DNA of 57,145 bases from Nocardia cyriacigeorgica (GTDB taxonomy: Bacteria; Actinomycetota; Actinomycetes; Mycobacteriales; Mycobacteriaceae), in contig NZ_JAAGVC010000009.1 in assembly GCF_010858045.1 (NCBI RefSeq), positions 142,655 to 199,799 on the forward strand, written 5' to 3'. Every line of letters begins with the position of its first letter. Positions within the stretch are counted from its first letter, which is position 1. The translations under genes were made by a program, and so were the position numbers. The notes below the pieces were generated by a model. The model was not told the DNA's origin and ran no database searches. It worked only from the letters and a program-made list of their open reading frames with translations. Positions 8,706 through 18,706 of this stretch are shown piece by piece.

Positions 8706-11700
8706 GAGGGGTGACCGGCAGCCGGGTGCTCGATGCGTTCGGCGAGCGCGGCGGCCAGCGATTCGACGGTGGGATGGCGGAACAGGTCCGCGGTCGCGAT
8801 GCGGATACGCAGTTCGTGCTCGAGCGCGCGGCGCATCTCGACAGCGAGCAGTGACGTCAAGCCGAGGTCGTTGAAATCCGTTGCGGTATCGATGGAATCG
8901 GCAGCCACCCGCAAGGTGTTTGCGAGGATTCGGTGGATCAGGGCAACCAGCTGGGTATCCCCGGTGGGACCGGGCTCGGTGACGGCTCGGCGCCCGGCCA
9001 GCAGTTCGGCCAAGCGCTGCGCCACCGGTGACGGATCCGCCGTCTCCCGGTAGTCCAGCGCGACCAGGTGGCCCGCCTGATGGCCGATGGCCTGCTGCAA
9101 CAGCTCCGCGCCACGATCGGCGTCGAACGGGACGATGCCCGCCCGCCGCAAATGGTCGGCCCCACCGGCAGATTCGGCCAGCCCGGTGTCCCACAGTCCC
9201 CATCCGACGCTGATGACGCGCCGATGCGGATAACGGTGGACGAGGGCGTCCATGGCGGCATTCGCGCAGGCGTACGCCGACTGGCCGGGTGCGCCGAACG
9301 CACCGGCGGCGGAGGAGAACAGCAGCACGAAATCGGTGGGATCGGCGGCGGTCAGTTCGATGAGGTTGGTGGCGGCGGCCAGTTTGGGCGCGAACATCCG
9401 GTCCAGCTGGGCGGGAGTGACGTCCTCGATCAGTGCGTCCTCCAGTGCGCCGGCGGCATGCACCACACCGCGGATGGTGGAACCGCATTCGCGGATATCG
9501 CGCAGTGCGTGGTCGAGATCGGTGCGATCGGCGGTATCGCAGCGCACCACCACGATCCGATCCTCGCGACCATCCAGCAGCGTCGGCACCGGCCGCGGGG
9601 CGCGCGTCGGCACCACCACGTCGCGGGCGCCGCTGTCGAGCAGCCACCGCACCGCGACCGAACCCAGCGCGCCGAGCCCGCCACAGACCACATACGTGCC
9701 GAGCGGGTCGATGGTGCCGGGCGCCCGCTCCGGTGCGACGGGGACGAATCGGCGGGTGGCCGGCCCGCCGCCGGTGAGCCGCAGCTCCGCCGGGAGACCC
9801 GGCGACGCATCGGTGAGCAATTCGGCCAGCATCTCCGGGTCGCCACGGTCATCGGTCCACACCAGCCGCACCATCGGACCGGATTCCAGCCGCACCGAGC
9901 GCAGCAGCCCCGCGACCCCGCCGATCACGCTCGGCTCGGCGACACCGTGCAGCTCGGGCAGCACCATGCTCAGCGAAGCCGCCACGGGGCTGCGCACGAC
10001 TCGCTGTACCAGGTCGAGCACGCGCCCCATCCGATCGACGACTGCCCCGTAGCCCGCGTCGGCCAGGTCGTCATCGTCGGCGGGCCACACCACGACCACT
10101 GCCGTCCGCGCCGCCGCGGTCCTGCCCGCGAGCACCGCGTCCACGATCGGTGCTGCCGCATCCGCCTCTCGCGCCACCCGCTCACTGGGCATGCGCCGAT
10201 CCAGCACCCGCGTCAGCCGGACCGCAGCCTCCGATTCACCGACCACCAGCATCCGCCGAACTTCTGCGCCGGCGCCGGGCCCGGCGGGATTCACCGATGC
10301 CGGCGCGGTCACCGGACTCGGCGAAGGCGCGGGGAACTCGAACGGTTCCCAGGTCTCGCGCCACCACACGGTGGGCGCTTCGGGGACGCGGGTGAGGGCG
10401 GGCGCTGCCCGGTCCGGGTAGGCGATGGGCGGGCGGCCGGGGAGCGCCGTCCGGCCCGGCGTCGACCGGGCAGTGGCATCGGGCGGAGTCGGCTGCCACG
10501 GGTCGCTCCGGACGTCCCCGGTGTGCCACGTGGAATCGAAATCGACCGTGCCCGTGCTGCGCACGACCGTTTCCGCGCCCACGGGTGTGCGCGCGCCGCG
10601 CCGGGGCGCGAGCGCATTCGCCGGCGCCGCCACCGGGTTCGCCGGCTCGCCGCCCGGACGGGTGAAGCGGATCTGGACACCGGTGAGGGCAAGGGCGGGT
10701 GCGCCGTGCTGGTCGGTGGCGATGACGTCGCCGATGAGCCCGGTGGCGGTGCGGGTACGCAGCAGGGCGTGGACCTCGCAGAGGCGGCGGTCTCGTTCGG
10801 TGGACAGCCAGGCCGCGGCGATGGCGATCGGAAGCGGGACGGCATCGGGCGGGAGAGCGGAGTGGTCGAGGGCGGCCAGCAGGTGCAGGCAGCCGTCGAT
10901 CGTCGCGGTGGCGTCGGCGTCGGCGGCCGCGAGGGTGCCGATCGCACGGTCGTGGCCGCCGGCAATGGTACGCAGCGGGCGAAACGCCGGGCCGTAGGCG
11001 AGTCCGCGCTCGCGCAGCGCCGCGTAGAAGGCGGTGGGTGCGATGACACGCAGACCGCTACGGCCTGCCCGATTGGCATCGACCACCCGCATCCATGCGA
11101 TGATGTCACCGGGTGTGGGGCCATCGGTGAGCCGTGCTTTAGCCAGCGTTCCGGCACCCGGGGCCTCCGCCCGCACACTTTCCGATTCCCGCCGCAACAC
11201 CACCTCGGCCGTCGCGCCGGCCGCCAGTGGCGCGTGCACCACGACCTCCGCGAGCGCGGCCCGCCCGCACGCACCGGCCAACTGCGTGAACCGCCGCAAC
11301 CAATACGCCGCGGGCACCAGAGCCACACCGCCGACCACGTGCTCGCCGAAATCCTCGGCACCGGCCGATGCCGCACCGGCGACGAGCGGAAACCGGCGCC
11401 GCCGCCATCGCCTGCGCGGGGCACCCGAAAACCCGCCGAGCGCCGACCAATTCAGTGCCCGGCCTTCCACATACAGCTGGGCGAGGCAGGCGAGCAGGCC
11501 TGCCGCCTCGTCGTCGCGAGCGGTCGCCGCATGCGCGGTCATGCCGAGATCGTCGTGATCACGCACTGCTGAGATCAGCTGCGGATGCGGGCCGATCTCC
11601 AGCACCGTCGAGAACCCCGCATCGGCGGCGCTGCGCAACGCGCGTGCGAGTTCGACTGTGCCACGGGCATTATCGAGCCAGTACTCGGCGTCGGTGGCAT

Positions 11701-14128
11701 CGGAGGTGATCGTGCGACCGGCATGGGTGGTCGAGTACACCGGCGTCTGCGGTACGCGGGCGACGACGTCCTTGATGGCCGCGCAGAACTCCGGCAGCAC
11801 CGCCTCCACCTGCGGGCTGTGCGCCGCGAAGGCCACCGCCACCCGACGGGCGAACAGGCCTCGCCGCCGTGCCCGCCGCACCACCGCCTCCACCGAGCGT
11901 TCGGTGCCGGACACCACCACCGAACGCGGTCCGTTGACCGCCGCGATCCCGGCCGACGCCCGCAGCGGCTCGACCATGAGCGCCACCTGGTCCGGTTCGG
12001 CCTCGAGCACCGCCATCGCACCCTGACCGTCCAACCGCGCCAATGCCCGGCTGCGCGCGACGACCACCCGCGCCGCGTCCGCCAACGTCAATGCTCCGCT
12101 CACCGCGGCCGCGGCGACTTCGCCGAGGCTGTGCCCGGCCACGCCGTCGGGGCGCACCCCGAATGAGGCGAGCAGCTCCGACAGCGCGATCTGATAGACG
12201 AACAACGCGGGCTGCACGACCTCGGTCGCGTTACGTCCGCTGTCGTTGCCGCCGAAGCCACGTCGCGGCGTCCATACCCGCGGTCCACCCGCGTCGCAGA
12301 TGGCATCGGCGGCCGCGGTGAGCGCGCGGGCGAACACCGGATAACGCGCGGCGAGCACCCGTCCCATCCGCGCATGCTGGCCGCCCTGACCGGAGAACAG
12401 CAACAGCAATCCACCGGGCCGGCGCTGTGCCGCCGGCCCGACCACGCGCGGATCCGCTGCGCCTGTGGCCAATCCACGCAGCCCGGCGACGGCGGCCGCG
12501 GCGTCGTCGGCGATCACCGCCGCCCGCATCGCCGCGCCGATGAGCCGGGCCGAGCCCGCGGCGAGAACCGGCAGCGGAGTGCCGCCGCGACGGTCACCGT
12601 CAGCCGCCGAGACCTGGGTGGGTTGCTCGGCCGCGGGTGGGCCGGGGCGCCCTGTGATCGGCTCCGCATGGTCGATCGGCCGGTCGGCGCTATCGGCGTC
12701 ATCCACCGCCGCACGCACGGCGTCAGGACCGCGCCGAGCGCTGACGCCGGAGTCGGCATCACGAACGAATGCCGCAGGATCCAGCATCCGCGCCATCAGC
12801 GACGCAGTTTCCCTCAGTTCGCCCGCGTCGCGACCCGACAACGGTATGAGCGATGGTGGCTGCGGCTCGCGCGGTTGCGGCTTCACGACCCCACGCAGCG
12901 CGACGTGCGCATTGGTTCCGCCGAACCCGAACGAGCTGACCCCGGCGTATCGCTCGACCGCGGGCACGCCGGTCCAGTCGACGGCCACGTCCGGCACACG
13001 CAGCCCGCGCTCGTCGAGCCGCAGCAATGGATTGGGCGAGGTGAAATTGGCGGTCGGCGGAATGGTTCCGTGATGCACGGCCAGCGCGGCCTTCATCAAC
13101 CCGGCCACTCCGGCCGCGGCTTCCAGATGGCCGACAGTGGATTTGAGCGACCCGATCCAGGCATCGCCATCGGCGTCCGCGCGCACCTCGGCCAGTGCCC
13201 CGACCTCCACCGCGTCACCCAAAGCGGTACCGGTGCCGTGACATTCGAGGTACCCGAGCACGCTCGGAGTGAGCCCGGCACGCTGCCACGCCGTCCGGAT
13301 GATCTCGCGCTGCGCCCGCCCGTTCGGCGCGTACAACCCATTGGACCGGCCGTCCGAGCCGACCGCCGAGCCGACGATCTCCGCATACGTGCGATTGCCC
13401 TCGCGCCGAGCGTCGATACTGCGTTGCAACACGACGACGGCGCACCCTTCGCCGCGCACATAGCCGTCGGCGGCCGCGTCGAACGGGGCGCACCGGCCGG
13501 TGGGCGATAGGAACCCGGCCTCGGCCAGATAGTCGCCGGTATGCGGAAGCAAGGTCAGGTTGACGCCACCGACCACCGCGAACGGCACGCTGCCGTCGGC
13601 GAGCAATCGCACCGCCAGATCCACCGCGACCAGCGACGACGAGCAGGCCGTGTCGACTACCAGGCTCGGGCCGCGCAGATCGAGGGCGTAGGACAGCCGG
13701 TTGGCGATGATGCTCGACGCCGAGCCGGTCACGGCGTACGGCGGGTCGTAGCCGCCGTGTCCGAGTACCGCACCGCCGTGCTCGAACCCGCAGGCGCCGA
13801 AGATCACCGCGCCCGCCGAACCGCGTGCGCGGTAGCCGATTCCGGCATCGTCGAGTGCCTCGACGGCCACTTCCAAGGCGATCCGCTGCTGTGGGTCCAT
13901 CACCGCTGCCTCGCGGCCGGAGATCCCGAAGAACTCGTTGTCGAAGCGGTCGATCCGGGTGAGGTAGCCGCCTCGCTGATGACCGGCGCGGCCCTGCGGC
14001 GGCATTCCGGTGACGTCTCGGCCGTCGAGGAGCAGCTGCCAGAACTGGTGCGGTCCGTCGGCTCCGGGCAGGCGGCAGCCGATGCCGATGACCGAGACCG
14101 GCGTCGAGGTGGGATGGGGTGGGCTCAT
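8702..14128 (-). CDS. Type I polyketide synthase, KS-AT-DH-KR-ACP
   Basis: A 1808-residue single-module polyketide synthase. The KS domain (about 10-430) has Cys162, His297 and His334. The AT domain (about 575-880) has GHSLG with Ser667 and an FAAH motif ending at His770. This is not the malonyl-type HAFH, so the extender unit is uncertain. The DH domain has a HxxxGxxxxP motif starting at His930 and Asp1078. The KR has GGLGALG at 1483-1489, Lys1582, Tyr1619 and Asn1623, plus an LED near 1562 hinting at B-type stereochemistry. The terminal ACP has Ser1759. No ER, thioesterase or reductase release domain is present. The ATG at 14128 overlaps the ACP stop codon. Confidence 0.93.
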   Translation of the reverse strand: MSPPHPTSTPVSVIGIGCRLPGADGPHQFWQLLLDGRDVTGMPPQGRAGHQRGGYLTRIDRFDNEFFGISGREAAVMDPQQRIALEVAVEALDDAGIGYRARGSAGAVIFGACGFEHGGAVLGHGGYDPPYAVTGSASSIIANRLSYALDLRGPSLVVDTACSSSLVAVDLAVRLLADGSVPFAVVGGVNLTLLPHTGDYLAEAGFLSPTGRCAPFDAAADGYVRGEGCAVVVLQRSIDARREGNRTYAEIVGSAVGSDGRSNGLYAPNGRAQREIIRTAWQRAGLTPSVLGYLECHGTGTALGDAVEVGALAEVRADADGDAWIGSLKSTVGHLEAAAGVAGLMKAALAVHHGTIPPTANFTSPNPLLRLDERGLRVPDVAVDWTGVPAVERYAGVSSFGFGGTNAHVALRGVVKPQPREPQPPSLIPLSGRDAGELRETASLMARMLDPAAFVRDADSGVSARRGPDAVRAAVDDADSADRPIDHAEPITGRPGPPAAEQPTQVSAADGDRRGGTPLPVLAAGSARLIGAAMRAAVIADDAAAAVAGLRGLATGAADPRVVGPAAQRRPGGLLLLFSGQGGQHARMGRVLAARYPVFARALTAAADAICDAGGPRVWTPRRGFGGNDSGRNATEVVQPALFVYQIALSELLASFGVRPDGVAGHSLGEVAAAAVSGALTLADAARVVVARSRALARLDGQGAMAVLEAEPDQVALMVEPLRASAGIAAVNGPRSVVVSGTERSVEAVVRRARRRGLFARRVAVAFAAHSPQVEAVLPEFCAAIKDVVARVPQTPVYSTTHAGRTITSDATDAEYWLDNARGTVELARALRSAADAGFSTVLEIGPHPQLISAVRDHDDLGMTAHAATARDDEAAGLLACLAQLYVEGRALNWSALGGFSGAPRRRWRRRRFPLVAGAASAGAEDFGEHVVGGVALVPAAYWLRRFTQLAGACGRAALAEVVVHAPLAAGATAEVVLRRESESVRAEAPGAGTLAKARLTDGPTPGDIIAWMRVVDANRAGRSGLRVIAPTAFYAALRERGLAYGPAFRPLRTIAGGHDRAIGTLAAADADATATIDGCLHLLAALDHSALPPDAVPLPIAIAAAWLSTERDRRLCEVHALLRTRTATGLIGDVIATDQHGAPALALTGVQIRFTRPGGEPANPVAAPANALAPRRGARTPVGAETVVRSTGTVDFDSTWHTGDVRSDPWQPTPPDATARSTPGRTALPGRPPIAYPDRAAPALTRVPEAPTVWWRETWEPFEFPAPSPSPVTAPASVNPAGPGAGAEVRRMLVVGESEAAVRLTRVLDRRMPSERVAREADAAAPIVDAVLAGRTAAARTAVVVVWPADDDDLADAGYGAVVDRMGRVLDLVQRVVRSPVAASLSMVLPELHGVAEPSVIGGVAGLLRSVRLESGPMVRLVWTDDRGDPEMLAELLTDASPGLPAELRLTGGGPATRRFVPVAPERAPGTIDPLGTYVVCGGLGALGSVAVRWLLDSGARDVVVPTRAPRPVPTLLDGREDRIVVVRCDTADRTDLDHALRDIRECGSTIRGVVHAAGALEDALIEDVTPAQLDRMFAPKLAAATNLIELTAADPTDFVLLFSSAAGAFGAPGQSAYACANAAMDALVHRYPHRRVISVGWGLWDTGLAESAGGADHLRRAGIVPFDADRGAELLQQAIGHQAGHLVALDYRETADPSPVAQRLAELLAGRRAVTEPGPTGDTQLVALIHRILANTLRVAADSIDTATDFNDLGLTSLLAVEMRRALEHELRIRIATADLFRHPTVESLAAALAERIEHPAAGHPS

Positions 14129-14385
14129 CGCATGAGGGAGTCGACCAGTTGTTCGATATCGGGGTGGTCGTACAGGGCGGTGATCGGCACCTCGACGCCG
14201 AAGGCGTCCTCCAGATGCGCGGTCAACCGAGCCAATTGCGCCGAGCCGAGGCCGAGGTCGGCGAAGCTCGTGCCGGTGCTGATCGTGGACGGGTCCACGG
14301 CGAGTATTCCGGCGACGGTCGCGACCGCGGCATCGGTGAGCGCGCGGCGGGTAAGCGCTTGGCCGCCAAGCTGATTCGCCCCCAT
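14125..14385 (-). CDS. Free-standing acyl carrier protein
   Basis: An 86-residue acyl carrier protein with the phosphopantetheine site Ser in DLGLGSAQL. It probably receives the fatty acyl chain from the downstream FAAL and passes it to the KS of the synthase. The ATG at 14385 is preferred because GAGGGGAC lies about 4-6 nt upstream; an upstream ATG at 14424 lacks one. Its stop codon overlaps the synthase start as ATGA, so the three genes are tightly coupled. Confidence 0.9.
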   Translation of the reverse strand: MGANQLGGQALTRRALTDAAVATVAGILAVDPSTISTGTSFADLGLGSAQLARLTAHLEDAFGVEVPITALYDHPDIEQLVDSLMR

Positions 14386-14532
14386 CCGTCCCCTCTTCCC
14401 GATCACGCATCGGCAGCCGCGCACCCCGGCTGGTACCCACGCGATTATGCCGGAGAATTCGGTCTCGGCAAGGTGCGATTGCGCTGCCTGCGTGCCCTTT
14501 CGCCGACACGCCGGATCGCCTACCGTGGCAGC

Positions 14533-15492
14533 GTGGCCGATATCCGCGATGGGCGTATTCCGACCGTGCCGACCGTGCTGCGCTGCTGTGCGGCGTTGGT
14601 GGCTACGCCGCCGAAATTGCTGCGCCCACGCCGTCCCGATGCCGGGTTGCTGGCGAGCATCGAGCAGGCGCCGCTACCGCGGGCCCGCGCCACCGTCCGG
14701 TTGCGGGTGATCCCGCAGGCGACGATGTCGGCGCCGGCCACCATCGTCGCCGAGGGGGTGCGTAGCTTGCGCGAGCTGCCGATGGCTATGGGTTCGTACC
14801 TGGTCGAACATCCCAGCGCCCGGTTCCTGGTCGACCCGGCGTTGTGCGCCGACCCGCACAGCCGGGTGCTGCCGGGGCTGCCGTTCCCGATTCCGCTGCT
14901 GGTCGCGCCGGACAAGCCCGTGCTCGGCCTGTCCGATGCCTTGGCCGCCCGCGATATCGCGGTCTCCGATATCGATTTCGTGCTGCCGACCCATCTGCAC
15001 TGGGATCACGTCTCCGGCCTGCTCGAATTGCCGTCGTCGATCGAAATCAAGCTGCCCGCAGCGGAATTGGATTGGGCGACCACCGGGCCGCAGGCGCCCA
15101 TGTCGGTCGTGCGGGCGACGTTGGACAACCGGGCCTGCGCGCCTTTCGAACTCGACGGCCCACCGGTGCTCACCTTCCACCGCAGCAAGGACCTCTTCGG
15201 TGACGGTTCGGTCGTCCTGGTAGACCTGGCCGGCCACACCCCCGGCAGCATCGGCGTGCTGCTCGCCGTGGACGACGGCTCCCGCGTCCTGCTAGCAGGC
15301 GATGCCGTCTGGAACAAACTCCAGATCGAACTGATCCGCGAGAAGGCCCCGATGCCTGGCCTGCTGTTCGACGCCGATCGCGACGCCACCTTCGCCACCA
15401 TCCATCGTCTGCACGCCCTGCCCGACGGCATCGACGTCGTCGCCGCACACGACCACGACGCCGTCTCGGCACTGGCGGCGCGCCACCATTGA
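14533..15492 (+). CDS. Metallo-beta-lactamase-fold hydrolase
   Basis: A 319-residue MBL-fold protein with the metal-binding motif THLHWDH and later ligands in DLAGHTPGS, LAGDAVW and AAHDHD. The set suggests a di-metal, probably zinc, hydrolase. The GTG at 14533 gives the most protein-like N-terminus, though an ATG further in (MSAPATIV, about residue 64) cannot be excluded. The gene diverges from the ACP gene across about 150 bp. MBL-fold proteins can act as thioesterases in some polyketide pathways, so it is a candidate for product release here; that is inference only. Confidence 0.82.
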   Translation: MADIRDGRIPTVPTVLRCCAALVATPPKLLRPRRPDAGLLASIEQAPLPRARATVRLRVIPQATMSAPATIVAEGVRSLRELPMAMGSYLVEHPSARFLVDPALCADPHSRVLPGLPFPIPLLVAPDKPVLGLSDALAARDIAVSDIDFVLPTHLHWDHVSGLLELPSSIEIKLPAAELDWATTGPQAPMSVVRATLDNRACAPFELDGPPVLTFHRSKDLFGDGSVVLVDLAGHTPGSIGVLLAVDDGSRVLLAGDAVWNKLQIELIREKAPMPGLLFDADRDATFATIHRLHALPDGIDVVAAHDHDAVSALAARHH

Positions 15493-15682
15493 GCCGTGTC
15501 GGGGCCGCGCGGCTCGCTCGTCCGAGACGCCACCGAGTTCCAGCAGCGGGCAGGTCCGGGCCGGACTGATTCGCCCCACGGCACATCGCCGTCTCGCGTC
15601 GGCGAGGTCGGTCGGCCCGGCACATGCGATCGCGGGGCCGAGCGCGAGCCGGGGCGCGGTATTCGCCCCGATCCGCTGCGGA

Positions 15683-16990
<1,308 letters not shown>

Positions 16991-18559
16991 ATGACCACCG
17001 GTGTGCAAGCGTTGGACGAGCCGATCAGATCGCGGCGCAATCATTGGAACAACCAGCTCGCGACCCATGCGGCCATGCGGCCGAACGAGGTCGCCGTGCG
17101 GTTCCGTGGCGCCGACACCACCTGGCGGCAACTGCACGAACGCTCGCTGAAATTTGCCGACGCGCTGGCCCGCCGCGGTGTCGGCTTCGGCGACCGAGTG
17201 CTCATCCTCGCGCTCAACTATCCCGAATACCTGGAGTCGGTCTTCGGCATCAACGCCCTCGGCGCCATCGCGGTCCCGGTGAACTTCCGGCTCACCCCGC
17301 CCGAAGTCGCCTACATCGCCTCCGACAGCGGCGCCAAGGTGGTCATCACCGACACCGTGCTCCAGCCGCTGGCCACCGCGGTCCTCGGGCAGGTGGAATC
17401 GCTGGAGACCTGCGTGGTCATCGGCGGCCGATCCGCCGACGGCGTACTCGGCTTCGAGGCCCTGCTCGCCGAGGAGGGGCAGCCGCACACCCCGCTCGAC
17501 ATCCCCGAGGACACGCCGAGCCTGATCATGTACACCTCGGGCACCACCGGCAGCCCCAAGGGCGCGATCCTCTCGCACGCCAATATGAACGCTCAGGCCC
17601 TGACCTGTATCCGGGCGATGGCCATCGATCAGGAGTCGATCGGTTTCTGCACCTCGCCGCTGTTCCATATCGCCGGACTCGGCAGTCTCGCACCGTATTT
17701 CATGCTCGGGGCCAAGACCGTGCTGCATCCGCTCGGCGCCTTCGACGCGACCGAATTCCTCGACGCGGTCGAGGCGGAGCAGGCCACCACGGCCTTCTGC
17801 GTTCCCGCGCAATGGCAGCTGATCTGCGATGAGCCCACCGTCAAGGAGCGCAAGCTCGCGCTGAAGGCGCTCAGCTGGGGCGCCGCGCCCGCCTCCGACA
17901 CGGTGCTGAAGGCCATGGCCGAATGCTTCCCCGACGCGTTCAACGTCGCGGTGTTCGGGCAGACCGAGATGTCGCCGATCACCTGCGTGCTCGAGGGCAA
18001 GGACGCGATCCGCAAGCTCGGCTCGGTCGGCAAGCCCATTCCGACCATCCAGGCCCGCATCGTCGACGACGAGATGAACGATGTCGCCCCTGGCGAGGTC
18101 GGCGAGATCGTCTATCGCGGACCGACCCTCATGCAGGGCTACTGGAACAAGCCGGAGGCCACCGCCGACGCCTTCGCCGGCGGCTGGTTCCACTCCGGCG
18201 ACCTGGTCCGCCAGGACGAGGAGGGCTTCATCTATGTGGTGGACCGCAAGAAGGACATGATCATCTCCGGCGGCGAGAACATCTACTGTGCCGAGGTGGA
18301 GAACGTGCTCTTCGCCCATCCGCGGATCCGCGAGGCCGCCGTCATCGGCCGTCCGCACGAGAAGTGGGGTGAGGTCCCGGTCGCGGTGGTCGCCCTCGCC
18401 GATCCGGAGGGTGAGCTGACCCTCGCCGAGCTGGAACCGTTCCTCAACGAGAACCTGGCCAGGTACAAGCATCCCAAGGAGCTCGTGGTGGTTCCGGAGT
18501 TGCCGCGCAACGCCAGCGGCAAGGTCGTGAAAGTCGAGCTGCGCAACCAGCATTCGTAG
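16991..18559 (+). CDS. Fatty-acid/long-chain acyl-CoA ligase
   Basis: A 522-residue ANL-superfamily ligase that would convert a fatty acid to its acyl-CoA by way of acyl-AMP. The P-loop MYTSGTTGSPKGA, the A5-type VFGQTEMSP, the hinge-region GGWFHSGDL and DRKKDMIISGGENIY, and the C-terminal lysine motif NASGKVVK are all intact. In contrast to the FAAL in this window it has the canonical CoA-ligase sequence. The ATG at 16991 has GGGAGAGGAG about 7 nt upstream and is preferred over upstream in-frame starts. It stands alone. Confidence 0.92.
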   Translation: MTTGVQALDEPIRSRRNHWNNQLATHAAMRPNEVAVRFRGADTTWRQLHERSLKFADALARRGVGFGDRVLILALNYPEYLESVFGINALGAIAVPVNFRLTPPEVAYIASDSGAKVVITDTVLQPLATAVLGQVESLETCVVIGGRSADGVLGFEALLAEEGQPHTPLDIPEDTPSLIMYTSGTTGSPKGAILSHANMNAQALTCIRAMAIDQESIGFCTSPLFHIAGLGSLAPYFMLGAKTVLHPLGAFDATEFLDAVEAEQATTAFCVPAQWQLICDEPTVKERKLALKALSWGAAPASDTVLKAMAECFPDAFNVAVFGQTEMSPITCVLEGKDAIRKLGSVGKPIPTIQARIVDDEMNDVAPGEVGEIVYRGPTLMQGYWNKPEATADAFAGGWFHSGDLVRQDEEGFIYVVDRKKDMIISGGENIYCAEVENVLFAHPRIREAAVIGRPHEKWGEVPVAVVALADPEGELTLAELEPFLNENLARYKHPKELVVVPELPRNASGKVVKVELRNQHS

Positions 18560-18637
18560 GTTTCACGTGAATCCTCGCCGCGCGCCGGACCATTGACGTC
18601 GGCAGCGCCGCCGACAGATCTGCCCCGGGGATAGTGC

Positions 18638-18686
18638 CGCCCACCTTTGAGCGTCAGCGAAACATGTTGTCGCTCAGAGGTGGGCG
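18638..18686. terminator. Bidirectional terminator hairpin
   Basis: Two 16-nt arms, CGCCCACCTTTGAGCG at 18638-18653 and CGCTCAGAGGTGGGCG at 18671-18686, pair with a single mismatch around a 17-nt loop. The hairpin sits between two convergent genes and could end both transcripts, although neither side has a long T-run. Confidence 0.65.
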
Positions 18687-18706
18687 CAACTGTGTTCCCG
18701 GTCGGC

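Noticed and set aside
9068..11572. Very long open frame (about 834 codons) opposite the polyketide synthase
   Set aside because: Long antisense frames are expected from the GC-rich third positions. It has repetitive Gly/Arg/His-rich composition and no domain, while the opposite strand encodes a complete synthase.
14129..14509. N-terminal extension of the polyketide synthase frame
   Set aside because: The frame stays open to 14509, but this stretch encodes the ACP in another frame, and the ATGA overlap at 14125-14128 fixes the true start.
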